Below are positions 25,355 to 33,237 of a DNA stretch of 64,000 bases, in pieces. The stretch is taken from assembly GCF_013113715.1 (NCBI RefSeq), contig NZ_CP053344.1, positions 2,356,001-2,420,000 on the forward strand. The letters are read 5' to 3'. Made by a program: the position numbers and the translations under genes. Below the pieces are notes generated by a model, which was not told where the DNA came from, ran no database searches, and saw only the letters and a program-made list of their open reading frames with translations. The stretch's first letter is position 1; every line of letters begins with the position of its first letter. This DNA comes from Herbiconiux sp. SALV-R1 (GTDB lineage Bacteria > Actinomycetota > Actinomycetes > Actinomycetales > Microbacteriaceae).

Positions 25355-26631
25355 GCGTCGGCCGCGGCGGCGAGCGTCTGGCGCGCGATCATCTGGAAGG
25401 TCGCATCGCGCAGCTGCGGGTTGCGGTGACCCGCGGCCTGCGCCATGTCGCGGAAGATGAGCTCGAAGCGCTCGCCCTTCTTCGACGCGGTGGAGCCGAT
25501 GGTGCGGTAGAGGTCGCGCTCGACGACCTCCCAGGTCTGGATGATGACCTCGCGCCCGATGGCGCCGAGCAGCGCGTCGGTGCGGTCGCTGAACGGGGCG
25601 ACACCCGCGACGTTGTCGCGCGCGGCGTCCTGCCACATCTCGAGCGCCTTGTAGGTGGCGGCCTCGGCCGTGGCGAGCTTCGCGATGGCGCCGCCGAAGT
25701 AGCGCAGGAAGTCGGGGTCCTGGCTGCGGGAGACGAAGGGCGGGATGGTCGTCTTGCGAGTGGTCATGAGCGACTCGTACTCGTCGAGCGCCGCGTAGGC
25801 GCCGCCGAGGGTGAGCACGGCGAGCGCCAGGCCGAACGAGCTCATGTGGCGCGCGGAGTACATCGAGTTGCCGTAGGCGGCCGATCCGGGGCTGTCGCCG
25901 TCGAAGCCGTAGTCGATGAGGTTGGCGTCTTCGACCATGAAGCGCTCGGGCAGGAAGGTGCCGTCGAAGCGGATGCTGTTCGACCCCGAGGAATTGAGGC
26001 CGATGGTGTTGCCCCAGTCGTCGAGGATCTCGAAGGTCTCCTTCGGCGCGATGTAGAGCCCCACCCGCGGGCCGCCGTTCTCCGCCTTACCCGGCAGCAT
26101 GCACTGGCCGAGGAAGTAGGTCGACCACGGGATGCCGGAGCAGTAGTTGACGACGCCGTCGAGCCGGTAGCCGCCGTCGACCGGGGTGGCCTTCACGGTC
26201 GGCGCGTACATCGACGCGGCGCGGAAGTTGCCGCCGTCGTACACCTCCTCGTGGATCTCGGCCGGGAACCAGTTCGCGAACATGAGGGCGTGGTTCGCCG
26301 AGAGGCAGAAGCTCCAGCCGATGCCCATGTCGGCGCGGGCGATCTCCTGCACGACCTTGAAGAACGTCACCGGCGGCACCTCGAGGCCACCGTGGGCACG
26401 CGGGATGTAGAGCTTGTAGAAGCCCTCCTCCTCGAACCGGTGGTGCAGCGCCTCGGGGATGTGCGTGATCCGCTGCCCCTCCGCCGAGTGGGAGATGATC
26501 TCGTCCCGCATGGAGCGCGCCGCCGAGACGAGCCTCTCTTCGAGAGCGTGGGGATCAAGGGCCAGCAACTCGTCGAGGCTGGGGGCCGCCGCGTGCGCGG
26601 GGGCCACGTCGGCCAGCTGGGTCGAGGTCAT
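25351..26631 (-). CDS. Acyl-CoA-dehydrogenase-fold flavin monooxygenase-like protein, copy 2
   Basis: 426 residues from the ATG of MTSTQLADV, with AAAGGAA upstream. It has the same architecture as copy 1: FYKLYIPRAHGGLEVPPVTFF, IARADMGIGWSFCLSANHA, VDGGYRLDGVVNYCSGIPWST and EILDDWGNTIGLNSSGSNS. The SSGSNS segment, which replaces the acyl-CoA-binding region of true dehydrogenases, is shared with copy 1 (ASSSNS) and supports a hydroxylase or other non-CoA role. The gene forms an operon with the hydrolase downstream (4-bp overlap) and follows the SDR at 26681-27388 by about 50 bp. Confidence 0.8.
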   Translation of the reverse strand: MTSTQLADVAPAHAAAPSLDELLALDPHALEERLVSAARSMRDEIISHSAEGQRITHIPEALHHRFEEEGFYKLYIPRAHGGLEVPPVTFFKVVQEIARADMGIGWSFCLSANHALMFANWFPAEIHEEVYDGGNFRAASMYAPTVKATPVDGGYRLDGVVNYCSGIPWSTYFLGQCMLPGKAENGGPRVGLYIAPKETFEILDDWGNTIGLNSSGSNSIRFDGTFLPERFMVEDANLIDYGFDGDSPGSAAYGNSMYSARHMSSFGLALAVLTLGGAYAALDEYESLMTTRKTTIPPFVSRSQDPDFLRYFGGAIAKLATAEAATYKALEMWQDAARDNVAGVAPFSDRTDALLGAIGREVIIQTWEVVERDLYRTIGSTASKKGERFELIFRDMAQAAGHRNPQLRDATFQMIARQTLAAAADA

Positions 26632-26680
26632 CGTGCGTTCCTTTCGTCGTTGAAAAGGCACCCGGGGAGGGGGTGTCGGA

Positions 26681-27388
26681 TCAGGTGATCGACCAACCGC
26701 GGTCGACGTAGAGGTTCACGGCCGAGACGCCGCGGTTGCGCAGCAGGAACTGCGTCGCGTCGACGACGTCGGCCATGGTGGCGAGCTTGCCGCCGGGGGT
26801 GCGGCTCTCGTAGCCGTCGAGCACGCCCTCGGGCTTGTTCGCCCAGAACGGGCTGTCGCCGATGATGCCCGGGTGGAGGGCGTTCACACGGATGGGCGCG
26901 ATCTCGAGGGCGAGGGTGTTGATGAGGCCCGTCACGCCGCCGTTGATCGACGACACCGTGGTGGAGCCGGGGTACGGGAGGTCTTTGGCGCGGCCGCCGA
27001 ACAACACGATGCCGGTGTCGACGCTCGGCTCGAGGCGGTCGAGCAGGGCGTGCACGGTCTCGGCGTAGCCGACGAGCTTGAGGGTCACCAGGCGGATGGC
27101 CCGCTCGATGTCGTAGTCGCGGATGGTGTTCGCGTCGCGCTCGATGGCGGCGAGCACGAGACCGTGCACCTGGCCGATCGACTCGAGCTGGCCGGCGATG
27201 GTGCGCGGCTCCGAGATGTCGAGGGCGACGCCCGTGGCCGCCGGGCCGAGGGAAGCGGCGATCTCCTCGGTGCGCGCCTGGTCGCGGCCCGTGATGACGA
27301 CGCGGTCGCCACGCTCGATGCTGTCCTTGGCGATCTCCAAGCCGATACCGGAGGTTCCTCCGACGACGACGATGGTCTTTTCGCTCAC
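26681..27388 (-). CDS. SDR-family protein lacking the usual YxxxK
   Basis: 235 residues from a GTG. The cofactor site is clear (VVVGGTSGIGLEIAKD; ITGRDQAR after strand 2, whose Arg favours NADP). Where a classical SDR has NNAG it has LAAIERD. Where Ser-Tyr-x3-Lys is expected it has FGGRAKDLPYPGSTTVSSINGGVTGL, with no YxxxK. It therefore keeps the fold and nucleotide site but lacks the standard catalytic pair. It may be a different-mechanism enzyme or a sensor. First gene of a three-gene unit with the monooxygenase-like protein and the hydrolase, sharing the divergent control region at 27389-27560. Confidence 0.8.
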   Translation of the reverse strand: MSEKTIVVVGGTSGIGLEIAKDSIERGDRVVITGRDQARTEEIAASLGPAATGVALDISEPRTIAGQLESIGQVHGLVLAAIERDANTIRDYDIERAIRLVTLKLVGYAETVHALLDRLEPSVDTGIVLFGGRAKDLPYPGSTTVSSINGGVTGLINTLALEIAPIRVNALHPGIIGDSPFWANKPEGVLDGYESRTPGGKLATMADVVDATQFLLRNRGVSAVNLYVDRGWSIT

Positions 27389-27425
27389 TGCTTCCCAGCC
27401 CTTCTCGGCGCATCCTCACGCCCGG

Positions 27426-27496
27426 TGGTTTTAGATAGTATAACCATTTCTTGCTCCAACATTGTCCGACAATACAGCCAGTAATACTGGACAATG
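27426..27496. promoter_or_regulatory. Divergent control region with perfect GntR operator
   Basis: ATTGTC-C-GACAAT (27461-27473) is a perfect 13-bp palindrome, the best copy of the GntR-type operator. A wider inverted repeat CATTGTCC (27460-27467) / GGACAATG (27489-27496) adds a second half-site. AT-rich GGTTTTAGATAGTATAACC (27426-27444) resembles the MarR-type site near 22911 and contains TATACT on the - strand, a likely -10 box of the SDR operon. Confidence 0.7.
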
Positions 27497-27560
27497 TGTG
27501 AAGCGGCGCTTAATCTGAGCGCACGAGTGAAACGCAAGTCAAGGAGGATGAGCGACCACA

Positions 27561-29006
27561 ATGTCCGACACCCTGAAGCCGCGACCCGGCCAGCCCATCG
27601 TGTTCCGCAACGGCATCGTCTTGACGATGGACGACGCGCACACGGTGATCCCGAAGGGCGACGTGCTCGTCGTCGACGGGAAGATCGCCGAGGTGGGCGT
27701 CGACCTCAGCGCGCCGGAGGGCGCCTTCGAGATCGACGCGTCCGGGGGCATCCTCATGCCCGGCATGATCGACACGCACCGCCACATGTGGCAGACCGCC
27801 ATGCGCGGCTACGGTGCCGACTGGACCCTCACCCAGTACTTCGTCTGGTACTACCTCGAGCACGGCATGAAGTTCCGCCCGCAAGACGTGGCGGCCGGCA
27901 ACCTCATCTCGGCTCTCGACGCCGTGGAGTCGGGCGTCACCACGAGCGTCGACTGGTCGCACGGCCTCCGCACCCCCGAGCACGGTGAGGCCGCCCTCGA
28001 GGCCCTCGCCGACTCCCCCGGCCGCTTCGTGCTGGCCTACGGCAACCTCGCCGCCGCGCCCTGGGAGTGGACGCAAGACCCCGAGGTGCGCCGCCTGGTC
28101 GAGCGCGCCCGCGACGACTCGCGCCTGTTCGGCGCGCAGCTCGCCTTCGACGTGCCGGCCGCCGAGGAGTCGTTCCCCGAGCGGGCCGCCTTCGAGGCTG
28201 CGCGCGAGCTGGGAGTCGGGGTGACCACCCACGCGGGTGTGTGGGGTGCGACCAACGACACGGGCATCCGTCGCATGTACGAGAACAAGGTGATGGACCC
28301 GGGCACCGTCTACGTGCACGCCGCCACCCTGAACGACGAGTCGTACCAGATGATCGCGGGCACCGGCGGCACGGTGTCGCTCTCCACCGAGAGCGAGCAG
28401 ACCTGCGGCCAGGGCTACCCGCCGGCGCACGCACTCCGCCGCTTCGGCATCCAGGGCTCGCTGTCGGTCGACACCAGCGTGTGGTTCAGCGCCGACATGT
28501 TCTCGGCGATGCGCACCACCATCGGTGCCGACCGCTCGCTCGAGCACCTGCACGCGCACGAGAAGAACGAGACCATCACCCACGCGATGCTGCGCGTCGA
28601 AGACGTCGTCGACTGGGCGACCCGCGGCGGCGCCAAGGCGCTCGGCAAGTTCGACCAGGTCGGAAGCCTCGAGGCGGGCAAGCTCGCCGACATCGTGCTC
28701 ATCAAGAACGACGACTCCCCCACCATGACGCCGATCGTGAACCCCTACGGTCACGTGGTCTACCAGGCCGGGCGCGGCGACGTGCACACCGTGCTGGTCG
28801 GCGGCGAAGCCGTGAAGTTCGACGGCAAGCTCACCGGTGGGCACCTGCCCGAGGTGCGCGCGAAGCTCGAGGACACGGTCTCGTACCTGCAGTCGGAGCT
28901 CGGCGACGCCACCTGGAAGGCGGGGATGAACCCCGAGATCCCCGAGGTCGAGATCCTCTCGAACCCCTACCAGTACCTCAAGGAGGAGGCGGGGCACAGC
29001 CACTAG
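27561..29006 (+). CDS. Amidohydrolase (TrzN/AtzB-type metal-dependent deaminase or hydrolase)
   Basis: 481 residues. AAGGAGG ends 13 bases before the ATG, a rather long spacing; a closer ATG at 27548 is in another frame. Metal-site elements in order: DTHRHMWQ (HxH) near residue 73, THAGVWG, VHAATLNDE and SVDTSVWFSADMF with the final Asp. The flanking small beta-sandwich domain is seen in VLTMDDAHTVIPKGDVLVVDGKIAEVG and LEAGKLADIVLI. The group includes triazine hydrolases, cytosine/guanine deaminases and atrazine-type enzymes. Under a GntR operator it belongs to the catabolic regulon. The substrate is likely a ring-bound amine, ether or amide (inference). Confidence 0.87.
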   Translation: MSDTLKPRPGQPIVFRNGIVLTMDDAHTVIPKGDVLVVDGKIAEVGVDLSAPEGAFEIDASGGILMPGMIDTHRHMWQTAMRGYGADWTLTQYFVWYYLEHGMKFRPQDVAAGNLISALDAVESGVTTSVDWSHGLRTPEHGEAALEALADSPGRFVLAYGNLAAAPWEWTQDPEVRRLVERARDDSRLFGAQLAFDVPAAEESFPERAAFEAARELGVGVTTHAGVWGATNDTGIRRMYENKVMDPGTVYVHAATLNDESYQMIAGTGGTVSLSTESEQTCGQGYPPAHALRRFGIQGSLSVDTSVWFSADMFSAMRTTIGADRSLEHLHAHEKNETITHAMLRVEDVVDWATRGGAKALGKFDQVGSLEAGKLADIVLIKNDDSPTMTPIVNPYGHVVYQAGRGDVHTVLVGGEAVKFDGKLTGGHLPEVRAKLEDTVSYLQSELGDATWKAGMNPEIPEVEILSNPYQYLKEEAGHSH

Positions 29007-29032
29007 GCGCTCTGTCTGATACACCTCAGGAG

Positions 29033-29070
29033 GGGTGGTGTGCGGTCTCCGCGGAGATCGGACGCCACCC
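29033..29070. terminator. Stem-loop between convergent genes
   Basis: GGGTGGTGTGCGGTCTCCGC (from 29033) pairs, with a few mismatches/wobbles, with GCGGAGATCGGACGCCACCC (to 29070), followed by TTT. It lies between the amidohydrolase and the convergent chorismate mutase gene. Confidence 0.7.
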
Positions 29071-29108
29071 TTTCTGCGCGCGTGGGGCCGGGCGTCAGTC
29101 GCCCGGCG

Positions 29109-29804
29109 TCAGTCGCAGAGGCTCGCGGTGGCGATGGCCAGGGCGCCGCTCGCCGAGGGGGCCAGGCCGGGCGAGGTGGTGGCGACGGAGCTGCCGACGG
29201 CGGTGCCGCATCCGTCTGCCGCGCGGTACTGCTCGGCGGCGGCGAGCGCCGGGACGAGCTCGGTGGTGATGCGGTCGAGCACGGGGCGCACCTGCGTGGC
29301 GAGGTCGGGCGCCTCGGTGGGCGGGGGCGTCGTGCCCGAGCGCCACTCGGCGAGCAGCGCCTCCTGCACGGCCTTGCTCGCGGCGATCTGGTCGGCGAAC
29401 ACGTCGCGAACGTAGTCGGGGTCGGCGCCCGCCGCCGTCGCCGCGTCGGCAGCCGCCTGCAGCACGGCCTGCTCGCGCGCCTCGTCGGTGACGGGCTGCC
29501 CGCTGAAGTACTTCGACGCCGCCACGTCGGGCGCGGCGTTCAGCCGCTCGACGAGGAGCTGCAGCACGGGGTCGAAGGCGGCGGTGGGGACGGCGTCTTC
29601 GGTCGGGGTGGGGGTGGGCGTGGGGCTGAGCGTCTGGGTCACGGTGGCGCCAGGCTGCACCGCGGTCTCCCCGGCGGCCCCCGCCCCCGCCCCGTCGCCC
29701 GCGGTGCACCCCGCGAGCGCGGCCGCCACGACGAGCACCGCCGCCACCGCGCCACCCCTCACACGACCAACGGATGCGGCAGCAGGCGATGTCGTCTCAG
29801 GCAC
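29109..29804 (-). CDS. Secreted AroQ-gamma-type chorismate mutase lipoprotein
   Basis: 231 residues. A signal sequence ends in the lipobox LAGC with Cys33, then a Thr/Pro linker (about 50-70). The domain at about 75-165 matches the exported gamma-class chorismate mutase: LLVERLNAAPDVAASKYFSG, VTDEAREQAVLQAA, GADPDYVRDVFADQIAASKAVQ and AEWRSG, with Arg, Lys and Arg at the expected ligand positions. The C-terminus contains two Cys (DGCGTA, ASLCD) as in disulfide-stabilised relatives. It would convert chorismate to prephenate outside the membrane. Secreted mutases are known from mycobacteria, but the physiological role is unclear. Monocistronic, with convergent neighbours. Confidence 0.85.
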   Translation of the reverse strand: MPETTSPAAASVGRVRGGAVAAVLVVAAALAGCTAGDGAGAGAAGETAVQPGATVTQTLSPTPTPTPTEDAVPTAAFDPVLQLLVERLNAAPDVAASKYFSGQPVTDEAREQAVLQAAADAATAAGADPDYVRDVFADQIAASKAVQEALLAEWRSGTTPPPTEAPDLATQVRPVLDRITTELVPALAAAEQYRAADGCGTAVGSSVATTSPGLAPSASGALAIATASLCD

Positions 29805-29814
29805 CTCGCCAGAC

Positions 29815-30145
29815 TAGCGGCCCCCTCGTGCCCGCCGCCGCCGCCCGCCGCCGGCCGCCCGGCCGCCCGCCACCCGCTGGCGCTTGGCGCCGCCCGGCGG
29901 CCCGCCGGCACTCACTCGTGCTCGGCGACGCGGGCGCCGCCCACCCGCCGGCCGGCGCCCGCTGTCGCCCGCTGGCCCGCCACCCGCTGGCGCCTGGCGC
30001 CGCCCGCCTGCCGCCACCCGCCGGTGCCTGACACGGCCCGCCGGCCGCCCGGCGAACCACCAGCGCTCACGTGCGCTCGGCGACGTGGGCGCCCGCCGGC
30101 CTGACGCCACCCGCCGGCGCCTGCCGCCGGCTCACGCTCGTGCGT
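29815..30145. repeat. GC-rich intergenic repeat tract
   Basis: No credible gene here. The tract is almost entirely C/G and built from imperfect repeated blocks. A 30-bp block at 29866-29895 recurs at 29976-30005 with one change. A block beginning CTCACTCGTGCTCGGCGACG (29911) recurs at 30066, and a degenerate copy runs into the 3' end of the NUDIX gene (about 30131-30165). Long apparent frames in it are low-complexity Arg/Pro/Ala and are rejected. Confidence 0.7.
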
Positions 30146-30631
30146 TTACTCGGCGAGGCGGGCGCGGAGCGCGTCGAGCACGGGCAGCTGGCCGGCGACG
30201 AGTTTCTCGGCCGCCGCCTCGACGTCGAACCACTCGAGCCGGTCGATCTCGGGGAAGCTCTGCACGCGCCCCGACCGCGGCGGCCACTCCAGCTCGAAGA
30301 AGCTGCCGCCGTCGAGCGGCGGCAGCTCGTCGACCTCCGCCACGAACACCGTCACGCGTTTGCCCGATGGCTGCTTGAACTCCCCCAGCAAGTCGAGGGC
30401 CCCAGAGCCGCGCGCATCCGCGGGCTCGGGGAAGGGGTGCCCAGTCTCCTCCGCGAACTCGCGGCGGGCGGCCTCGAGCTCCGACTCACCCTCGTCGACG
30501 AGTCCCTTCACGATCGACCAGCCCCGCGCATCCTTCTTCGCCCAGTACGGGCCGCCCATGTGCCCGATGAACACCTCGACCTCGTCGCTGCGCCGCCGGT
30601 ACGGCAGGATTCCCGCGCTCCGCTCCGGCAC
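30146..30631 (-). CDS. NUDIX hydrolase
   Basis: 161 residues from a GTG (VPERSAGILPYRR); a GTG at 30730 is possible but reads through an apparent intergenic element. The NUDIX box is seen as GLVDEGESELEAARREFAEETG (G-x5-E-x7-REUxEExG) around residues 45-67. GILPYRR, HMGGPYWAKKDARGWSIVKG, and the C-terminal WPPRSGRVQSFPEIDRLEWF match the NTP-pyrophosphohydrolase group that includes MutT-like and 'protein tyrosine phosphatase-like' NUDIX proteins. Likely hydrolyses a nucleoside-diphosphate-linked compound. The 3' end overlaps the start of the GC-rich repeat tract. Confidence 0.88.
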   Translation of the reverse strand: MPERSAGILPYRRRSDEVEVFIGHMGGPYWAKKDARGWSIVKGLVDEGESELEAARREFAEETGHPFPEPADARGSGALDLLGEFKQPSGKRVTVFVAEVDELPPLDGGSFFELEWPPRSGRVQSFPEIDRLEWFDVEAAAEKLVAGQLPVLDALRARLAE

Positions 30632-30739
30632 CTCAGCCCTCCCTGCCGTGCCGCGAGACGGAACGACTTCCCCATTTCGTGCGACCGAGCCGTAGAGAGC
30701 CTCGGTGCTCGAAAGTCCTGCACCTTCCACCCGCCACGG

Positions 30740-31819
30740 TCAGCCCTCCCCGTCGAAACGCGTCGAGGCGAGCCGGTGCAGCAGCAGCGCGACGTCGAGC
30801 CGGGTGCGGCCGAGGGGCGTCGCCGGGTCGAAGCCGAGCAGCCCCGGCAGCTCGTGCACCCGCGCTCCCATCGTCGAGTGGTGCACGCCCGCGCGCGCCG
30901 CCAGGGCGCGGCGACTCGCGCCGGCGGCGAGGTCGCGCAGCAGCGGCTCGGTCCAGTGGGTGCCGAGCGCGCGGTCGAGCGCGGCGACGTCGGGCGGCGG
31001 GGTCGCCCGCTGGTCCTCCGCCTCGGCGAGGCCGAGGAGCGGCCCGAGCGACTCGGCCCAGACCACCGGATGCTCGTCATCGGCAAGCCGCAGAGCCACC
31101 AGCGCCGAGCGCCACGACTCCCGCACCTCGTCGGGCGTGTAGGCGGCGATTCCGACGCCCGCGCGCTCGGCGACAGCCGGATGCTCGAGCGTCGTGATGA
31201 CGGCCCGCACCACCCCGAACCGGCTCGCCACCACGGCCTGCGCGGCGGGCCGGTCGACCCGCATCACCGCCGGCACCGCGACCGCCCGCACTGCGGCGTG
31301 CAGCGCCAGGCCGAGCCGGTCGGCGGCCTCCTGTCGCTCGGCCTCGGTCGAGTCGCCGAGCAGCAGCACCTCCACCGCACGACGCGTCGGCGCCGCGGTG
31401 TCGAGCCGCTGCGACAGCACCGACAACGAGATGGCGAGCCGCTCGAGGATCATCGCGTCGTTCGCATGCGCCTCCCCCACCCGCTCGAGCCACACCACCT
31501 CCCCTTCCCCGAACGTCACCGACGGCCAGCCCGCGAGGCCCCCGCCCCCGCTGGACCCGCTCCCGCCGGAGCCAGCGCCCTTGGAGCCGCCCGCGGGCCC
31601 TCCGTCAGGCAGCGCCGCTCCATCCGCGCCGAACCGGCGACCCGTCTCCCGTCCCGCCACGAGTCGCCCGACCGTCGTCCCGCTCAGCACGGCGGCCCCG
31701 CGCAGCATGCCCTCGGCGCCCACGCGCCCGTCGACGAGCCGATCGAAGTACGCGATCACCCTGAGGTTCTCACTCGCCGCAGGATCGAGCGCGGCGAGCC
31801 TCCCCGCGAGCTCCCTCAT
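30740..31819 (-). CDS. PucR/CdaR-type transcriptional regulator
   Basis: 359 residues. The ATG at 31819 is chosen because GAAGGAG lies 5 bases upstream; a GTG two codons earlier is possible. The C-terminal helix-turn-helix of the PucR type is visible: LLRDLAAGASRRALAARAGVHHSTMGARVHELPGLLGFD and RTRLDVALLLHRL. The middle has a GGDEF-like (CdaR-type) part, VAVPAVMRVDRPAAQAVVASRFG. A Gly/Ser-rich linker lies at about 75-100. Members often activate purine or aromatic catabolism genes. Its targets are not evident; the neighbouring esterase at 31958 is a possible one. Confidence 0.8.
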   Translation of the reverse strand: MRELAGRLAALDPAASENLRVIAYFDRLVDGRVGAEGMLRGAAVLSGTTVGRLVAGRETGRRFGADGAALPDGGPAGGSKGAGSGGSGSSGGGGLAGWPSVTFGEGEVVWLERVGEAHANDAMILERLAISLSVLSQRLDTAAPTRRAVEVLLLGDSTEAERQEAADRLGLALHAAVRAVAVPAVMRVDRPAAQAVVASRFGVVRAVITTLEHPAVAERAGVGIAAYTPDEVRESWRSALVALRLADDEHPVVWAESLGPLLGLAEAEDQRATPPPDVAALDRALGTHWTEPLLRDLAAGASRRALAARAGVHHSTMGARVHELPGLLGFDPATPLGRTRLDVALLLHRLASTRFDGEG

Positions 31820-31957
31820 CGGCACTCCTTCGTCGTCGCCACCACCCTACGCGCCCACAGCCCCAGCCCTCAGCCCCAGTCCTCAGCCCCCAGCACCCGC
31901 GTCAGCCAGCCGTCCCGCACCACCACCCGTCGCGCGAACAGCCTCAGCCCCCACCCC

Positions 31958-32986
31958 TCACCCCTCCAGCATCCGCGTCAGCCACGCATTCCGCGCCGCG
32001 ACCATCGCGATCGACAGCTGCGCCTGCGGAGCGAGCCCGTCGAAGCCGTGGAACCCACCCGGCCACACGTGCAGCTCACACACCCCACCGGCCTGCCAGA
32101 TGCGCGTGGCGTACTCGACGTCTTCGTCACGGAACACCTCGGCACTGCCCACGTCGATGAAGGTGGGCGGCAGCCCCGAGAGATCGGTGGCGCGGGCCGG
32201 CGCGGCGTAGATCGACACGGCGTCGGTGTGGCGGCGGTCGCCGAGCAGGGCGTCCCAGCCGGTGTCGTTGCTCGTGCGGTCCCACACACCGATGCCCTGC
32301 AGCTGGTGCGAGGAGACGGTCTGGTTGCGGTCGTCGAGCATCGGGTAGATGAGCAGCGACGCGCGCAGCTCGGGCCCGCGACGGTCGCGCGCGAGCAGCG
32401 TCACCCCCGCCGAGAGGCCACCCCCGGCACTCGCCCCGCCCACGACGAGACGCGCGAGGTCGATGCCGAGTTCGTCGGCGTGCTCCGCGGTCCAGACGAG
32501 ACCCGCGTAGCAGTCCTCCACGGGATACGGGTCGGGGAACTCGGGCGCCAGCCGGTACTCGACCGACACGATCACCGCCCCATGACTCGCCACGTACGGC
32601 AGGAAGCCCTGCACACCCCCGAAGCGGTCGCCGATGATCATGCCGCCACCGTGGATGTGATAGATCCCCGGCCCCGCCGCCGCGCGCACCGCCGGCCGGA
32701 AGATCGACACCACGATCTCCGCCCCCTCGAACCCCGCGATCGTGCGCTCCTCGTGCACCGCCCCCGCCGCCGCGACCTGCTCGTCGAGCGTCGGGTCTGC
32801 CATCCCCTGCCGGAACAGCGGAATCTGCTCGGGCAGGATCGTCGGCGGGATCATCTGCCCCACGAACTCCAGCGCCGCAGCCAGTTCGGCGTCGAAAGGC
32901 GGGGGCGCCGGGTGGCGCGGGTCGGCGGCGGCACGGGGAGCAGCGGATGCTCCGGATGCGGCGGGCGTGTCGGTCTCGCTGGTCAT
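31958..32986 (-). CDS. Alpha/beta hydrolase-fold-3 esterase (HSL family)
   Basis: 342 residues. HHGGG-type oxyanion motif IYHIHGGGMIIGD near residue 115, YRLAPEFPDPYPVEDCYAGL, nucleophile elbow GGASAGGGLSAG (Ser near residue 186), Asp in DVGSAEVFRDEDV and final His in PGGFHGFD. This is the hormone-sensitive-lipase/bacterial esterase family that hydrolyses short acyl esters in the cytoplasm. An Ala/Pro-rich N-terminus of about 30 residues is not a signal peptide. It reads in the same direction as the PucR-type gene with about 140 bp of low-complexity sequence between them. Confidence 0.9.
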   Translation of the reverse strand: MTSETDTPAASGASAAPRAAADPRHPAPPPFDAELAAALEFVGQMIPPTILPEQIPLFRQGMADPTLDEQVAAAGAVHEERTIAGFEGAEIVVSIFRPAVRAAAGPGIYHIHGGGMIIGDRFGGVQGFLPYVASHGAVIVSVEYRLAPEFPDPYPVEDCYAGLVWTAEHADELGIDLARLVVGGASAGGGLSAGVTLLARDRRGPELRASLLIYPMLDDRNQTVSSHQLQGIGVWDRTSNDTGWDALLGDRRHTDAVSIYAAPARATDLSGLPPTFIDVGSAEVFRDEDVEYATRIWQAGGVCELHVWPGGFHGFDGLAPQAQLSIAMVAARNAWLTRMLEG

Positions 32987-33237
32987 GTCGAACTCCCTCG
33001 GTCGAGCAGGGCCGCGACGCTGCGGCTCCCCTCGATCCTCGCGCTCCACCGCCACCCCGCACCACCGCCGTGTGCGCGTCTTCCCGGGCCACCGCCCCGC
33101 CAGCTGGCGCGAGCATCCGGCGGGTCGGTAGAAACTCACGGATGCGCCACCCGCTCGGCCGCCGCACCGCTAGTCTCGGCACGACAGCGGTAGAACGGGG
33201 GGCGGGCGAGGGTGCCCGCTGCCGGAACGGGGGAAAC

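Noticed and set aside
27494-27988. Frame starting at ATG 27548 directly after AAGGAGG
   Set aside because: It is Arg/His/Pro-rich shadow sequence of the amidohydrolase, which has a clear metal-binding pattern in the chosen frame despite a longer ribosome-site spacing.
30071-33193. About 1040-codon + strand frame
   Set aside because: It spans three - strand genes with clear domains and consists of Arg/Pro/His-rich shadow sequence.
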